This document shows, piece after piece, positions 5,063-5,535 of a stretch of DNA of 5,535 nucleotides. Below the pieces are notes generated by a model. It was given only the letters and a program-made list of their open reading frames with translations, was not told the origin of the DNA and did no database searches. The stretch is from an uncultured Gammaproteobacteria bacterium (GTDB taxonomy: Bacteria; Pseudomonadota; Gammaproteobacteria; Ga0077536). Position 1 is the stretch's first letter; each line of letters opens with the position of its first letter. The translations under genes and the position numbers were made by a program. The stretch spans positions 1 to 5,535 of the forward strand of contig CAIPNE010000613.1 of the NCBI GenBank assembly GCA_903866355.1, written 5' to 3'.

Positions 5063-5535
5063 TGACCACCCAAATGAGCCTCGCTAGCAGTCAGCGTGTC
5101 ACGCTGCGTTTTCGCGACGGCGTAGAGCACGTGCTGCAGGTCGGTGCTGGCCAGACCATTTTGGAGGCGGCAATCGCGCAGCAAGCACCCCTGCTCTGGC
5201 AATGCCGCAGCGGCACTTGCACGACCTGTCACGCGCACTTGCGCACGGGTCAAGCGGCGATGCGCGCCGGTCAGGCGTCGGTGTTGCTACGGCACGAGGC
5301 TGACGCGGGTGAACGTCTACTGTGTCTCACAGAAGCCCAAACCGAGTGCAGCTTCGATCTCGCCTACGACAGCCAAGCTGGCCACCAGGCCACGCAGCAG
5401 GTCCGGGTTTTTGTGGACGCAGTGGAGTACATCGCCCCGGACACCGTGCGACTCAAGCTGGAACTGGCGCAAGGTGAGTGGCTCGATTTTCTACCGGGTC
5501 AGTTTGTGCAGTTAGAAGTGCCGGGTACCGGCGAA
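5062..5535 (+). CDS. Oxygenase reductase: plant-type [2Fe-2S] ferredoxin plus FAD-binding domain (3' truncated by window)
   Basis: This is the first 158 codons of an NAD(P)H-dependent electron-transfer component; the frame is open to the right edge. Residues about 11-105 form a plant-type ferredoxin domain with Cys48-x4-Cys53-x2-Cys56 and a fourth ligand at Cys88 (LLCLTEA). A ferredoxin-NADP reductase-like FAD-binding barrel follows, with FLPGQFVQLEVPG at about 143-155. The RxYS FAD motif and the NAD domain should lie beyond the window. The order Fd-FAD-NAD is that of BenC, AntC, CarAd and similar reductases of Rieske oxygenases. The ATG at 5062 shares its A with the preceding stop (TGATG), which implies translational coupling; AGGA is only 3 nt upstream. 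A second in-frame ATG at 5074 is an alternative start. It probably donates electrons to the oxygenase encoded just before it, directly or through a Rieske ferredoxin not seen here. Confidence 0.88.
   Translation, partial: MTTQMSLASSQRVTLRFRDGVEHVLQVGAGQTILEAAIAQQAPLLWQCRSGTCTTCHAHLRTGQAAMRAGQASVLLRHEADAGERLLCLTEAQTECSFDLAYDSQAGHQATQQVRVFVDAVEYIAPDTVRLKLELAQGEWLDFLPGQFVQLEVPGTGE

Overview
The window is GC-rich, apparently chromosomal DNA from a bacterium that is probably a proteobacterium. The taxonomic guess rests on GC-biased codons, GTG starts, SD-led operons and the kind of genes present. There is no marker gene to settle it. No mobile element, CRISPR array, tRNA or rRNA is visible.

Layout. 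(1) 44-1585, plus strand: a Na+/phosphate symporter-family membrane protein with a C-terminal PhoU-like helical region. It appears to lack a short internal segment near its N-terminus. (2) 2359-1563, minus strand: two consecutive crcB-family fluoride channel genes joined by a GTGA stop/start overlap. The second converges on the phosphate transporter gene and overlaps its end by 23 bp. A possible 47-codon small ORF (2533-2390) precedes them. (3) About 2534-2800: a gene-free, hairpin-rich intergenic region between divergent transcription units. (4) 2801 to the right edge, plus strand: a catabolic-looking operon. It encodes an alpha/beta hydrolase of the meta-cleavage-product hydrolase type, a Rieske non-haem iron oxygenase alpha subunit resembling carbazole 1,9a-dioxygenase CarAa, and the N-terminal part of a reductase with a plant-type [2Fe-2S] domain that runs off the window.

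How the genes fit together. The reductase should pass electrons from NAD(P)H through FAD and its own [2Fe-2S] cluster to the Rieske centre of the oxygenase, which would hydroxylate an aromatic or heteroaromatic compound. The hydrolase would act later, on a C-C bond or an ester. No extradiol ring-cleavage dioxygenase, Rieske ferredoxin or regulator lies inside the window, so the pathway is incomplete here and the substrate cannot be named. The two CrcB proteins show opposite positive-charge biases, as expected of an antiparallel heterodimeric fluoride channel. Their position head-to-head with a ring-hydroxylating oxygenase operon raises a speculative link to fluoride released from fluorinated aromatics.

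The most interesting points are the CarAa-like oxygenase with extra N-terminal, internal and C-terminal segments in a small hydrolase-oxygenase-reductase operon, the specialised CrcB pair, and the structured intergenic region between them.
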